The translations under genes were made by a program, and so were the position numbers. Shown piece by piece: positions 38,601 to 46,992 of a DNA stretch of 64,000 bases. The stretch covers positions 6,647,001 to 6,711,000 of the forward strand of contig NZ_CP071793.1 in the NCBI RefSeq assembly GCF_017498545.1, given 5' to 3'. Source of the stretch: Sulfidibacter corallicola. Lineage in GTDB: Bacteria > Acidobacteriota > Holophagae > Acanthopleuribacterales > Acanthopleuribacteraceae. A model generated the notes under the pieces. It was not told where the DNA came from. It saw only the letters and a list, made by a program, of their open reading frames with translations, and made no database searches. Every line of letters starts with the position of its first letter. The stretch's first letter is position 1.

Positions 38601-38737
38601 TTGTCGGTGGCGGCCACCAGGCGTGTCGAAAAATCGGTCCGGATCTCGGCCTGGAAATCGGAGCCCGCCGCGACCTCGCGCAGGAAGTCGGTGTACAGGC
38701 CGTCCGTGGTGTCCTGAAAATGCAATCGCGGTATCAA
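35654..38737 (-). CDS. ydiJ: FAD/[Fe-S] D-2-hydroxyglutarate dehydrogenase, YdiJ type
   Basis: A 1027-residue protein collinear with E. coli YdiJ (about 1018 residues). The FAD-binding PCMH domain starts near residue 45 (DNSIYQILPQAVIFPRST, then FSPRGGGTGTNGQ), followed by SNRATIGGMINTDACGKGS and the FAD-oxidase C-terminal domain. A 4Fe-4S ferredoxin-like motif, CLSCKACATQCP, lies near 671-683. The C-terminal part is a CCG-type domain (AGCCGMAGVYGHE). YdiJ-type enzymes oxidise D-2-hydroxyglutarate to 2-oxoglutarate and pass electrons to the respiratory chain or another acceptor. It is divergent from the serB-like/serA operon, which fits: SerA enzymes can reduce 2-oxoglutarate to D-2-hydroxyglutarate, so this enzyme would recycle that product. 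Confidence 0.88.
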   Translation of the reverse strand: MIPRLHFQDTTDGLYTDFLREVAAGSDFQAEIRTDFSTRLVAATDNSIYQILPQAVIFPRSTGDVAALFTLADQERYRAITFSPRGGGTGTNGQSLASGIVVDCSKYMADILEIDVEAGWVRVQPGVVLDQLNETLKPTGLFFAPNLSPSNRATIGGMINTDACGKGSRIYGRTSNHVLEVSAVLADGTVWRSRPLEPEALARIIQREDGVGHIHRLIDRIVTEKRDLIRDQFPKLKRFLTGYNLAAVHDDQGRFNLTEILCGSEGSLAMITEARLKLTPIPKHKGLVLVKYPSFDHALGDAMDLLATEPSAIETIDDTILELARKDEIYHRVKDAIGDDPRVRNINLVEFSASTEEEVVAKLDAFRADATGDTRLGAFITRDPGEMAALWDLRKKGVGLLGNLPGNRKPIAFMEDTAVPPQNLADYIRELRALLTDYELTFGMFGHVDVGCLHVRPALDLQDRLDEKLIREISDKVVALVRKYGGVMWAEHGKGFRTEYTPLFFGDELYEDLRHIKAAFDPHHKMNPGKVVVPAGVDEETVKVEAPLRGQFDRQIPSALQSGFQNAVYCNGNGACFNVHHHHVMCPSSKVTRDRIHSPKGRATLVREWLRELGIAQRNPEETIPYTEAGDDHRRESIDLDHLKHPAGWWTKWRNTRAAKSGERDFSHELYQAMGGCLSCKACATQCPINVNIPDFKANFLELYHGRYLRPIRDYLVGYMETSLPIQSRFPALTNFAMGAGIAKKLSASVVGMVDAPSLSRPTLTQSMRRRGIRPLTPADAAALSDADKAKSVVLLQDAFTAFYDCPVFWATFDLLTHLGFRVHVAPFAENGKALHIKGFLPRFKKVAARNATMLKALAAEGVTLVGIEPSVALTYRDEYPKILGLAKLDFEVLLLQEFLEHHLDQVRTKAPTGARLRFALLGHCMEKTGAMSSQAQWRAVFEALGLELEILPAGCCGMAGVYGHETKNLEHSRGIFDMSWGLYFDGSEGAGAHILVTGYSCRTQTSRFTGTKPNHPSQALLKVLKG

Positions 38738-39163
38738 ATGCAGACCTCGTGTGGGGTGTCCGGAGGGGTTCGAGGAGATCGCCTTCGTGGCGAATGCCGA
38801 GTCGTGTTCCGGTCGTGAACCGGGGCGAATCGTTGATGTCGCGCTGCGGCAAGTGGGGCCTGTTCATTCAGGTCGAAAAATGGAAGGTCCAACTTAACCG
38901 GGATGCGCGAATGTGCTAGGCTGTCCCTCGTTACTTGATGAATGAAGTCCTTGGTAGAACTTGATTCAATCGACGGCCAACGCCTTGGAGACGCCGTGAT
39001 TATACCCGGGAAAGAGATGTCGAGATAGACCAAACTCATCGGAACGACCATGCCGCTTCGCGGTAAAAATCGGTCCTCCAGCCTGGCCTGAGCGGCTTGC
39101 GGAAGAGGCCGATGGGCGGTCCATTCGAGGTTCCTCGACACTCAGGAGAACGGTGGAAAGGGG
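38738..39163. other. Divergent intergenic region between ydiJ and the ser operon
   Basis: 426 bases that must hold promoters for both directions. An AT-richer stretch lies near 38920-39000. I see no clear operator; short frames here have no domain. A GAAAGGGG site just before 39164 is the ribosome-binding site of the phosphatase gene. Confidence 0.4.
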
Positions 39164-39835
39164 ATGACGGTGACCCAAGTCATTTTTGATTTCGATTCGA
39201 CGATCATCCGGTGCGAGAGCCTGGAAGAGATCCTGCGCCCCCGGTTGGAGGGGGACTCGGCCAAGATGGCCCAGATCGAAGAGATCACGCGACTCGGCAT
39301 GGAAGGCGCCATCGACTTCAAGGAGTCGTTGTCGCGCCGCTTGGCCCTGGCCCAGCCCAACCTTTCCGACCTGGAACGGTTCGGCCGGGAGGGCACCCCA
39401 TGGCTCACCTCCGGCATGGAGGCGCTGATCGCCTCGTTGCATCGGCGGGGCCTCGAGGTGTGGATCGTCAGCGGCGGTCTGCGGGAAGCGATCGTGCCGG
39501 TCGCCGCCCACCTGGGCATTCCCGCCGAACGGGTTCTGGCGGTGAGACTGCAATGGCGGACGGACGGCAGCTTCGCCGGCATCGATCCCGGCGATCGCTT
39601 CAGCGTGTCCAAGGTCGACGGATGCCGCGCCTTTTTCGGACCGACCGACCGGCCGCGTCCGATCCGTATCGGGGTCGGCGACGGCATGACCGACTTCGCC
39701 CTGTTCGATGCGGGGCTCGTCGACTGTTTTATCGCCTATACCGAACACGTGCGCCGACCGGCGGTGGTGGCCACCGGCCAACCCGAGGCGAGCGACACGA
39801 ACGAGCTGGCTCGACTATTGGAGGAATACAGATGA
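39164..39835 (+). CDS. serB: Phosphoserine phosphatase-like HAD protein
   Basis: A 223-residue HAD subfamily IB phosphatase: motif I DFDSTI (residues 9-14), a helical cap with GMEGAIDFKESLSRRL, motif II in VWIVSGGLREA, and motif III/IV GVGDGMTDFALF near 168-179. These match phosphoserine phosphatases, which catalyse the last step of serine synthesis. The stop overlaps the serA start as ATGA, so the two are translationally coupled; this pairing is strong support for the serine role. The only pathway step not present in the window is the phosphoserine aminotransferase (serC). It is shorter than E. coli SerB (no N-terminal ACT-like domain) and close to the basic SerB/PSPH form. Confidence 0.8.
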   Translation: MTVTQVIFDFDSTIIRCESLEEILRPRLEGDSAKMAQIEEITRLGMEGAIDFKESLSRRLALAQPNLSDLERFGREGTPWLTSGMEALIASLHRRGLEVWIVSGGLREAIVPVAAHLGIPAERVLAVRLQWRTDGSFAGIDPGDRFSVSKVDGCRAFFGPTDRPRPIRIGVGDGMTDFALFDAGLVDCFIAYTEHVRRPAVVATGQPEASDTNELARLLEEYR

Positions 39836-41112
39836 CCACGGATCAGAAATTGTCCAAATCCGAATTGAAGATCGTGCTGTTCGAGGGGATTCACCCCGTC
39901 GCGGTCGAGGTCTTTCGGGGGGCCGGCTACACCAACGTGGAGCGCCTGCCCAAGGCGGTGGATGCGCAGACCTTGCGGGACAAGTTGCGTGACGCGCACA
40001 TGGTCGGCATTCGCTCCCGTACCCACCTGACCGACGAGGTGCTCAAGCTGCCCGAAGCCCGCGACCTGATGGCGGTCGGCTGTTTTTGTATCGGCACCAA
40101 CCAGGTAGCCCTGAAAACGGCTGCCAATCAAGGGGTTCCGGTGTTCAACGCCCCACACAGCAACACCCGTTCGGTGGCCGAACTGGTGATCGGGCACACC
40201 ATCATGATGATGCGTAAGGTGTTCCCCAACAGCATGGCGGCCCATCGCAACGAGTGGCGCAAATCCGCCGTCGGCTGTTTCGAGGTGCGCGGCAAGTCGA
40301 TCGGCATCGTGGGCTACGGCCACATCGGTTCCCAGGTGTCGGTTTTGGCGGAAGCCATGGGCATGCGCGTCTACTACCACGACATCGTCTCCAAGCTGCC
40401 GCTGGGGAACGCCCAGCGGGTGGACAGCCTGGAAGAATTGCTGAAGGTTTCCGACGTCGTGTCGCTGCACGTGCCGGCGACGCCGCAGACCGAGTACATG
40501 ATCCGCGCCGAGCATCTGGCCATGATGAAGAAAGGCAGTTACCTGATCAACGCCAGTCGCGGCAACGTGGTGGTCGTGGAAGCCCTGTCCGAGCTCATTC
40601 GAAACGAGCATCTCGCCGGTGCGGCCGTCGACGTGTTCCCCAAGGAGCCGGCTTCCAACAAGGACGCCTTCGAAAGCCCGCTGGTCGGCCTGGAGAACGT
40701 GATTCTCACGCCGCACATCGGCGGCTCGACCCAGGAAGCACAGCACAACATCGGCATCGAGGTCGCCAACAAGCTGGTGGGTTTCGCCACCCACGGGGCC
40801 ACCGAGAGTGCCGTCAATTTCCCGCAGGTCAACCTCAGCCACTCGCCCAACACCATCCGCATGTTGCACATCCACAAGAACCAGCCGGGTGTGTTGCAGA
40901 AAATCAACGATATCGTGGGTTTCAAGCACATCAACGTCCTGGGTCAGTACCTGAAGACCACCGAGGACATCGGTTACGTCGTGTTGGATATCGATGCGGC
41001 CCTGGGCCGCGAGAAGGCCGGCGACATTCAGGTCCAGTTGGCCGAAATCCCGGGGACCATCCGCACGCGCAAACTTCATTCGGACGAGCTGGAGACCGCC
41101 ATCATCGGTTGA
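39832..41112 (+). CDS. serA: D-3-phosphoglycerate dehydrogenase
   Basis: A 426-residue protein of the SerA family in the short, E. coli-like form. The NAD-binding motif is GIVGYGHIGSQ; the catalytic Arg lies in NASRGNVV, the Glu in DVFPKEP and the His in TPHIGGST. The C-terminal ACT domain (about 345-426, MLHIHKNQPGVLQKINDI and YVVLDID) is the usual serine-binding regulatory module, so feedback inhibition is expected. The enzyme oxidises 3-phosphoglycerate and, in several bacteria, reduces 2-oxoglutarate to D-2-hydroxyglutarate. The frame is open upstream to 39211, but that is the shadow of the phosphatase; the true ATG at 39832 follows GAGGAA and overlaps the phosphatase stop. A terminator follows at 41143. 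Confidence 0.94.
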   Translation: MTTDQKLSKSELKIVLFEGIHPVAVEVFRGAGYTNVERLPKAVDAQTLRDKLRDAHMVGIRSRTHLTDEVLKLPEARDLMAVGCFCIGTNQVALKTAANQGVPVFNAPHSNTRSVAELVIGHTIMMMRKVFPNSMAAHRNEWRKSAVGCFEVRGKSIGIVGYGHIGSQVSVLAEAMGMRVYYHDIVSKLPLGNAQRVDSLEELLKVSDVVSLHVPATPQTEYMIRAEHLAMMKKGSYLINASRGNVVVVEALSELIRNEHLAGAAVDVFPKEPASNKDAFESPLVGLENVILTPHIGGSTQEAQHNIGIEVANKLVGFATHGATESAVNFPQVNLSHSPNTIRMLHIHKNQPGVLQKINDIVGFKHINVLGQYLKTTEDIGYVVLDIDAALGREKAGDIQVQLAEIPGTIRTRKLHSDELETAIIG

Positions 41113-41142
41113 TCTCCCGATCCACGCCATCACCGAATCTCG

Positions 41143-41175
41143 AGGCCCGGTTGCGTTATGCAGCCGGGCCTTTTT
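41143..41175 (+). terminator. Rho-independent terminator of the serB-serA operon
   Basis: AGGCCCGG (41143-41150) pairs with CCGGGCCT (41164-41171), with an inner TGC/GCA pairing, and is followed by five T residues. It lies 30 bases past the serA stop codon. Confidence 0.85.
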
Positions 41176-41237
41176 GCGTTCGGGGTGGGCGGGGGATTTG
41201 GGACAAACCCATGCTCGGATGCACATGGATCGCGGTC

Positions 41238-41488
41238 AACCGAATGCTAGGATGGTCACCGTTCGCGGCCAATCCTGGAGGGATGGCCAACCGTATGTTG
41301 GGATCACAAATAGAGAAAAACGCGCACCGAAGGTGCGCCACCAGCGGGCGTCCTGAAGGGACGACACAGAACAGCGAAGGGTGAGGTGCCGAAGGCGCCG
41401 TAACCCTGGTTGTTCGGGGTGCCCGTATCCAGCCCTGGAGGGGCGGCTTTGCGAAGAGCCAGCCGGAGGTGGCGTGAACTCCGCGAAG
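41238..41488 (+). repeat. Dispersed palindromic element, copy A
   Basis: About 251 bases nearly identical to 41769-42019 at a constant offset of 531 bases, with only a few substitutions and no gaps. It consists of a chain of small palindromes, including GCGCACCGAAGGTGCGC, a CCTGAAGGG block, GGTGCCGAAGGCGCC, and CAGCCCTGGAGGGGCGG. Such strings of mini-hairpins are typical of extragenic repeat families with no coding capacity. Confidence 0.85.
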
Positions 41489-41504
41489 AGCCAGCCGGAG
41501 GTGG
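41451..41504 (+). repeat. Short tandem duplication inside the element
   Basis: GCGAAGAGCCAGCCGGAGGTGG-type unit of 22 bases occurs at 41451-41472 and again at 41483-41504, giving a 32-base period. It marks the junction between copy A and the inverted copy. Confidence 0.75.
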
Positions 41505-41532
41505 TGTGGATTCCGCGAACGGCTTCGTAGTT

Positions 41533-41662
41533 CCGCCCCTCCAGGGCTGGGGTTCGGGCACCCCGAACAACCAGGGTTGCGGTGCCTCAGCGGCACCTTA
41601 CCCTTCGCTGTATTGTTTGACCCTTTCAGGGTCCCTGCTGGTGGCACACCTGCGGTGCGCGT
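41533..41662 (-). repeat. Dispersed palindromic element, inverted copy
   Basis: About 130 bases that match copies A and B in reverse complement (CCGCCCCTCCAGGGCTGG through ACCAGGGTTGCGG to CACACCTGCGGTGCGCG), more diverged (roughly 80-85% by eye). With copy A it forms a large imperfect inverted repeat. Confidence 0.75.
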
Positions 41663-41768
41663 TTTAAAAAATTTGTGGTCCAAAGTGACGTCCGCTCGCA
41701 CTTTCAGCGCGAGCCGGGGCAGGTCCATCCCAGCCTTGCGGTGTGTTGGGATGAGCACCATCGGGGTT

Positions 41769-42019
41769 AACCGAATGCTCGATTGTTCACCGTTCGCGGC
41801 CAATCCTGGAGGGATGGCCAACCGTATGTTGGGATCACAAATAGATAAAAACGCGCACCGGAGGTGCGCCACCAGCGGGCGTCCTGAAGGGACGACACAG
41901 AACAGCGAAGGGTGAGGTGCCGAAGGCGCCGTAACCCTGGTTGTTCGGGGTGCCCGTATCCAGCCCTGGAGGGGCGGCTTTGCGAAGAGCCAGCCGGAGG
42001 TGGCTTGAACTCCGCGGAG
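41769..42019 (+). repeat. Dispersed palindromic element, copy B
   Basis: Second near-identical direct copy of the 41238-41488 element. The very low divergence suggests recent duplication or gene conversion. Its right end fades into AT-rich DNA ahead of the amidohydrolase gene. Confidence 0.85.
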
Positions 42020-42268
42020 AACCTGCAAGGTGACGTTTTTCCTTATGGGGCGGCTCGATGCCGATTTTGTGGTCTCGGCAGAATCGCTCAATTAGATTTT
42101 TAAGGTATTGGATTAATTTCAACCGGGATCTCGTTTTGTGATAGATTGTAAATATTTGAAATTTATTTCGGTGAGATCCTCGCTGCTGAATCGGGCCGAA
42201 ACCCTTGTTGAAACAACGTCTCCGCCAATCAGTCGACGGCTCGCTCGAAACCTCTGGAGAAGAAAACG

Positions 42269-44062
42269 ATGCTCGAAAAAACGCTTTTCCGACGCACGAT
42301 CCTGTTGCTGAGCGCCTTCTTTTTGCCGATGTTCGGCGCCTGCACCGCTTCCGATGGGACCGAACGGCCGCAACCGACCGCGACCGAAGTCGCCGCTGCT
42401 TCGAACAAGGTTGATTGCGAATGGAAGCCCGCGGTGGCGGACACGATCCTGTGCAACGCCGAAGTGTTCACCATGGACGAGAGCAGGCCCTGGGCCCAGG
42501 CGGTTGCCATTCGCGACGGCCGCATCCTGTACGTGGGTGACGACGCCGGTGTGGACGCCTTCCTGGGGAGTGGGACCAAGGTGATCGACCTCGGTGGGCG
42601 CATGGTCATGCCCGGCTTTCACGATGTCCACATGCACCCGCTCGAAGCGGGATCGCTGGTGGGAGGGACCTGTCAGTTGGACGGTGAATCCGATCCGCAC
42701 GATTTCCTCGACACTTTCGCCCAATGTGGCCCCCAACAGATCGGCACGCCCTGGGTGCTGGGCTTTGGGTTTTCGATCATCACTTTGCTGGAGGCGGAAA
42801 CCGCGCCGCGCCTCATCTTGGACGAAGGCCTCGGTGACACGCCCGCGGCCATGATGGAGGAAACGTCCCATTCGGTGTGGGTCAACACCGCGGCCTTGCG
42901 GGCCCTGGGCATCGAACGCGGTACGCCAGATCCACCCGGCGGGATCATCGCCCGCGATCCCCGGACGGGCGAACCCAACGGTCTGTTGATCGACAACGCG
43001 GGCGATTTGGCCTTCGAAAAGGCGTTCGCGCCCACGGACGAGCTGATGCAGCTCCATTACGAGGGATTGCTCTTTTCCCTGGATCGTCTCGCACGCAACG
43101 GCATTACCTCCTTTTGCGATGCGCGTACCTACTGGACGCGCGGCTTTCACGAGGTCTACCGCAGGGCGGAGCGCGAGGGTACCTTGACGGCGCGGGCCGT
43201 GCTCGGTCTTTGGGCCTATCCCCAGAAAGAGGATGCCGAGCAGTTGCGGACCTTGAAGTCCATGTACGACAACAAGCCCAATCGCCTGGTGCGCCTTTCC
43301 CAGATCAAGGTCTACAGCGACGGCATCGTGCACAACGGGACCGCCGCCCTGTTGGCGCCCTATCGCAATTCACCGAACTTGGCCGGACCCACCGGCCTGA
43401 ACTACTTCGACGAGGAGCGGCTGGCCACCTACATCACCGAGCTGGAGCGGGTAGGCTTCGATTTCCACATCCACGCGATCGGGGATCGCGGCGTGCGCGA
43501 GGCGTTGAACGCGATCGAGACCGCGCGGGGCCGCAATGGTGACCGATATCGGAGACGGCATCGATTGACCCACGTCGAAATGGTCGATCCCGCCGATCGC
43601 CACCGCTTCGCCCAATTGGACGTGATCGCCGATTTCCAGGTCGCCGGTTCGTTCACCGACCCGTCACATCGCGACGAGAGCGCCTGGTTCATCGGCTCCC
43701 GGGCGAGGGATTTCGTACCGGTCCGCTCCATTTGGGATACCGGGGCCACCGTCACCCTGAGCAGCGATTGGGACGTGAGCGACCTCAATCCCTTCGTGGG
43801 CATTCAGCGCAGCCTGTTTCGCGAGCACCAAAGCCTGCCGGACCTGGCCACGGCACTGCGGTGCTACACGCTCAACGCCGCCTATGCCATGGGCCAGGAG
43901 AAGGAGACGGGCTCGCTGGTGGTCGGCAAGTATGCGGACCTGATCGTGTTGGACCGCAACGTGTTCCAGGTCGAGCCCGAAACGATTGGTCGCACCAGGG
44001 TCTTGGTGACGATGTTGGGCGGGCGCACAGTGTTTCGCGATCCGTCCGCGACCTTTTTTTAG
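42269..44062 (+). CDS. YtcJ-like amidohydrolase (amidohydrolase family 3), probably exported
   Basis: A 597-residue metal-dependent hydrolase. The N-terminus is a signal sequence with a Cys at a possible lipobox (MFGAC, about residue 25), so a lipoprotein is likely. The N-terminal beta-sandwich strand (ADTILCNAEVFTMDESRPWAQAVAIRDGRI) is typical of the family. The HxH metal pair lies in MPGFHDVHMHP near 115-125, later His in HIHAIGDRGVREAL and HVEMV, and the terminal Asp motif is SDWDVSD. The C-terminal PDLATALRCYTLNAAYAMGQE and KYADLIVLDRN match YtcJ-like proteins, whose substrates are mostly unknown amides or cyclic ureides. GGAGAAG before the ATG supports the start. It is 163 bases upstream of the large serine-hydrolase gene, possibly co-transcribed. 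Confidence 0.88.
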   Translation: MLEKTLFRRTILLLSAFFLPMFGACTASDGTERPQPTATEVAAASNKVDCEWKPAVADTILCNAEVFTMDESRPWAQAVAIRDGRILYVGDDAGVDAFLGSGTKVIDLGGRMVMPGFHDVHMHPLEAGSLVGGTCQLDGESDPHDFLDTFAQCGPQQIGTPWVLGFGFSIITLLEAETAPRLILDEGLGDTPAAMMEETSHSVWVNTAALRALGIERGTPDPPGGIIARDPRTGEPNGLLIDNAGDLAFEKAFAPTDELMQLHYEGLLFSLDRLARNGITSFCDARTYWTRGFHEVYRRAEREGTLTARAVLGLWAYPQKEDAEQLRTLKSMYDNKPNRLVRLSQIKVYSDGIVHNGTAALLAPYRNSPNLAGPTGLNYFDEERLATYITELERVGFDFHIHAIGDRGVREALNAIETARGRNGDRYRRRHRLTHVEMVDPADRHRFAQLDVIADFQVAGSFTDPSHRDESAWFIGSRARDFVPVRSIWDTGATVTLSSDWDVSDLNPFVGIQRSLFREHQSLPDLATALRCYTLNAAYAMGQEKETGSLVVGKYADLIVLDRNVFQVEPETIGRTRVLVTMLGGRTVFRDPSATFF

Positions 44063-44225
44063 GATTCCGAGAAGGATTTCCACCGGCGCGTCATCCAACA
44101 AGCGACCGTTGGGTAGAGGCTCCCGGGCTTTTGCGTTCCCGCTTCCCTCGTAGGCGCATCGGGTTCCTCTCCGGAGTGCGTGTTGCCGCATACCCGGCGC
44201 AACCTGTCCACCTCGAGGTGTTCCG

Positions 44226-46907
44226 ATGCGTTTGATGACGATCCTCCTTCTCTCCCTGAATTGCACGGCTGCAACCCTGCACTATCTTCCCCATTTCACG
44301 GTGAAGGACGGGCTTTGGCAAACCCGCCTCAGCATTCACAACCCGTCGTCCCAAAAAACCGAAGTTCGCATTCGGGCCTACGATGACGGAGGCGACTCCG
44401 CGGGGCAGGCTTCCCTCGTGCTCCCGCCGAGAGGTGGGTTGGTTCGGGATCTCGAAACCCTGTTGCCGACCCTCGCCAGCGAGACGGGCTGGTTGGAAAT
44501 CGAGACGGATGATACGGAACTCACCGGCATGATGGTCTTTACCTCGACATCTGGCGGATCCAGCAGCCTGTCCCTGTCCGGCGACAAGGGAACCCACCTG
44601 ATCCTGCCGTTCCTGCAGGAAAGCGATGGGTGGGCCTCGGGTTTCGCGCTGACCAATCCCAACGATTCGATGGCCACCTTGACCCTGGACCTGCTCACTC
44701 CGGAAGGATTGCTGATGGAATCCAAAACCCTGGAAGTCGGTCCTCGCAGTAAGTTTGTGGCGATGCTGGCCCAGACCTTTTCGGGAACCATTCCGGAAAC
44801 CGCCGTGTTGCGGTTGTCCTCCGATGTGGAGGTCCTGGTGGTGGCGCTTTCGTTCGCCGAGGGCGTGCGCCAAATCGTGGCGGTCCCGGCCGAATCGTTT
44901 GCACCCGATGTGGCCGGACCCGAAACGGCCGCCGCGCTGCGGGCCCAACTCCAAGCCGAAATCGAAGCGCCCGCCACCAGGGTCAGTTCCATCCTCCACG
45001 TAGAGGCGCCCGAACTGGGCCTGTCCTTTCGCGAAGGTGTGGGCCCGGTCGAAGGAACCCACCGCTTCCGGGCCCGGCTGGTATCGGGGGCGGTGCTGGC
45101 GGTGCTCGCGCTGCAATTGGCCGAGACCGGCCAGTTGGACCTGGATGCGCCGATCGCCCGCTACCTGGCTGCGGATTTATACAGCGGATTGGTGGTGGTC
45201 GATAGCCGAGATCACTCCGCCGAGATCACGACTCGGCAATTGCTGGCCCATCGCAGTGGACTCCCCAACCTTTTGGAAGAGGAAGACTCGGGAGCAGTTC
45301 CGTTCATCAACGAAATACTCGCGGCTCCGGACAGGGATTGGACCCGCACCGACCTGTTGGCTTGGGCCCGCACCCATCTTCAAGCCAAGGTACTGCCGGG
45401 TCAGGAGCGGGGTGCCTCCCATTTGAACGACCTTTTGACGGTGGCTGTTTTGGAATCCGTGACCGGTGCCACCTACGACCAAATGCTGGACCAACGTATT
45501 TTGAGCCCGCTCGGAATGAACCACACCGCCTTGGAGGGACTGGCGCCGAACATCCCCGCACCCATTGCGTCGGAGTGGTTGGAGGAGATCGATGTCCTCG
45601 ATATTCCCGGATTCGCGTTTGATCGCGCGGCTGGGGCGCTCGTTACCACGACCGGTGATCTCATCACCTTCTTTCGTGCCCTGTTGAAGGGTGCACTCTT
45701 CCAGGATCCCCAGACGCTGGACCTGCTGCTCGAACCCGTAGGCTACGACGAAGGTTTCGCTCATGTGGGGCTCGGATTGATCATGATCAAGGATCGGGAT
45801 TGTCTGGCTCCGGGTGCTCGCTTGATCGGGGCCACCGGCTTCAACGGCGCCTTCGTGCTGTGTTGGCCCGAACGGAATTTGATGGTCGCGGGCACCTCCA
45901 ATTTCCTTCCCGACTCCGGCTTCGCACGCGGGTTGGAGGTCATTCAGACGCTCTACGGTCCGGGCGCCTGCCGTGATCCCGGTTCCCTGCCGCGCTACGC
46001 CACGCCCGAAGACGCCGGTTTTTCCGCCGACAAGTTGGCACAAGCGCGATTGGCATACGACGCGACCAACAGTGCGGCCTTTCTGGCGCTCTACCGTGGC
46101 AAGGTGCTCGTTTCCTGGGGAGACGTGAGCCGCCGTTATCTCTGCCATTCCATCCGCAAAGGGTTTCTCAGCGGGCTCTACGGCATGTTCGCGCAAGAGG
46201 GCGTCATCGAATTGGACGCGACTTTGGCGGATTTGGGCATCGACGATGCCACGCCCCTGACGTCGATCGAAAAACAGGCCACGGTCGCCGATCTGCTGAA
46301 AGCCAGGTCCGGCATCTACCTTCCCGCGGCATCCACTACGTCCACGGGGCGACCGGCGCGGGGCAGTCACGCGCCGGGTACCCACTTCCATTACAACAAT
46401 TGGGACTTCAATGCACTGGGCACCATTTTCGAGCAGCAAACGGGCCACGGTGTGCACGAAGCGTTTGCTCAATTTCTGGCGGAACCGCTGGCCATGCAAG
46501 ATTTCCACGTGGTCGACGGCTTCGACCTGTTCGAGCGATTTCGCTCACAACATCCCGCCTATCACTTCCGCGTGACGGCCAGGGACATGGCCCGGATCGG
46601 CCAGCTCTACCTCCAGCATGGGGCTTGGGATGGGCGCCAGGTCATCCCGGCGTCGTGGATTCAAGAAAGCACTTCCTCCCATTCCGAAATCGATGTCGGC
46701 GCTGCCAACGGCTTCGGCTATATGTGGTGGATCGAGAAGACCGGTGGATACTCCACGCGCGGCAGCGGGGGCCATATCATTCGCGTGATTCCGGAGGAGG
46801 AACTGGTGTACGTGCGGCGCGTCAATACCGATCGGAGAGACCAAGGCGCCGGCCTTTCCGAAGTGGAGCACCTCATTCTCGATGCCAAATTGGACGAAGC
46901 GCCGTAG
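44226..46907 (+). CDS. Secreted protein with N-terminal beta domain and two serine-hydrolase domains
   Basis: 893 residues. After a short signal peptide comes a beta-rich region (about 20-225; HYLPHFTVKDGLWQTRLSIHNPSS, then LPFLQESDGWASGFALTNPN), which looks like two copies of a roughly 100-residue sandwich. The first beta-lactamase-like domain (about 260-600) appears inactive: the SxxK position reads LVSGAVLA with no Lys, and the Tyr motif reads ASHLND. The second (about 600-890) keeps SIRK (Ser642, Lys645) and YNN (Tyr723), with GSGGH as a variant third motif. Tandem fusion of an active and an inactive domain is uncommon. The substrate is unknown. A GAGGTG site precedes the ATG. The start of the N-terminal region resembles that of the secreted protein at 60.5-62.2 kb. 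Confidence 0.82.
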   Translation: MRLMTILLLSLNCTAATLHYLPHFTVKDGLWQTRLSIHNPSSQKTEVRIRAYDDGGDSAGQASLVLPPRGGLVRDLETLLPTLASETGWLEIETDDTELTGMMVFTSTSGGSSSLSLSGDKGTHLILPFLQESDGWASGFALTNPNDSMATLTLDLLTPEGLLMESKTLEVGPRSKFVAMLAQTFSGTIPETAVLRLSSDVEVLVVALSFAEGVRQIVAVPAESFAPDVAGPETAAALRAQLQAEIEAPATRVSSILHVEAPELGLSFREGVGPVEGTHRFRARLVSGAVLAVLALQLAETGQLDLDAPIARYLAADLYSGLVVVDSRDHSAEITTRQLLAHRSGLPNLLEEEDSGAVPFINEILAAPDRDWTRTDLLAWARTHLQAKVLPGQERGASHLNDLLTVAVLESVTGATYDQMLDQRILSPLGMNHTALEGLAPNIPAPIASEWLEEIDVLDIPGFAFDRAAGALVTTTGDLITFFRALLKGALFQDPQTLDLLLEPVGYDEGFAHVGLGLIMIKDRDCLAPGARLIGATGFNGAFVLCWPERNLMVAGTSNFLPDSGFARGLEVIQTLYGPGACRDPGSLPRYATPEDAGFSADKLAQARLAYDATNSAAFLALYRGKVLVSWGDVSRRYLCHSIRKGFLSGLYGMFAQEGVIELDATLADLGIDDATPLTSIEKQATVADLLKARSGIYLPAASTTSTGRPARGSHAPGTHFHYNNWDFNALGTIFEQQTGHGVHEAFAQFLAEPLAMQDFHVVDGFDLFERFRSQHPAYHFRVTARDMARIGQLYLQHGAWDGRQVIPASWIQESTSSHSEIDVGAANGFGYMWWIEKTGGYSTRGSGGHIIRVIPEEELVYVRRVNTDRRDQGAGLSEVEHLILDAKLDEAP

Positions 46908-46992
46908 TCCTTTTCTTCGGTTCGGAGGCGGGCGGCGTCGTGTCAGAAAGAAACCACGCGAAGCTAGTCAGCACGGAGGTCCCGGCTTTCGA

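Larger units (their letters stand above)
41113..42268. other. Repeat-filled intergenic region
   Basis: 1156 bases between serA and the amidohydrolase, almost wholly occupied by the terminator and three copies (two direct, one inverted) of a palindromic element. Frames in it are repeat translations, not genes. The last 150 bases are AT-rich and end with a GGAGAAG ribosome-binding site for the amidohydrolase. No transposase is present. Confidence 0.7.

Noticed and set aside
41238..42019. Insertion sequence
   Set aside because: No transposase frame is present. The frames in this region only translate the repeat, and the copies lack defined terminal inverted repeats with target duplications.
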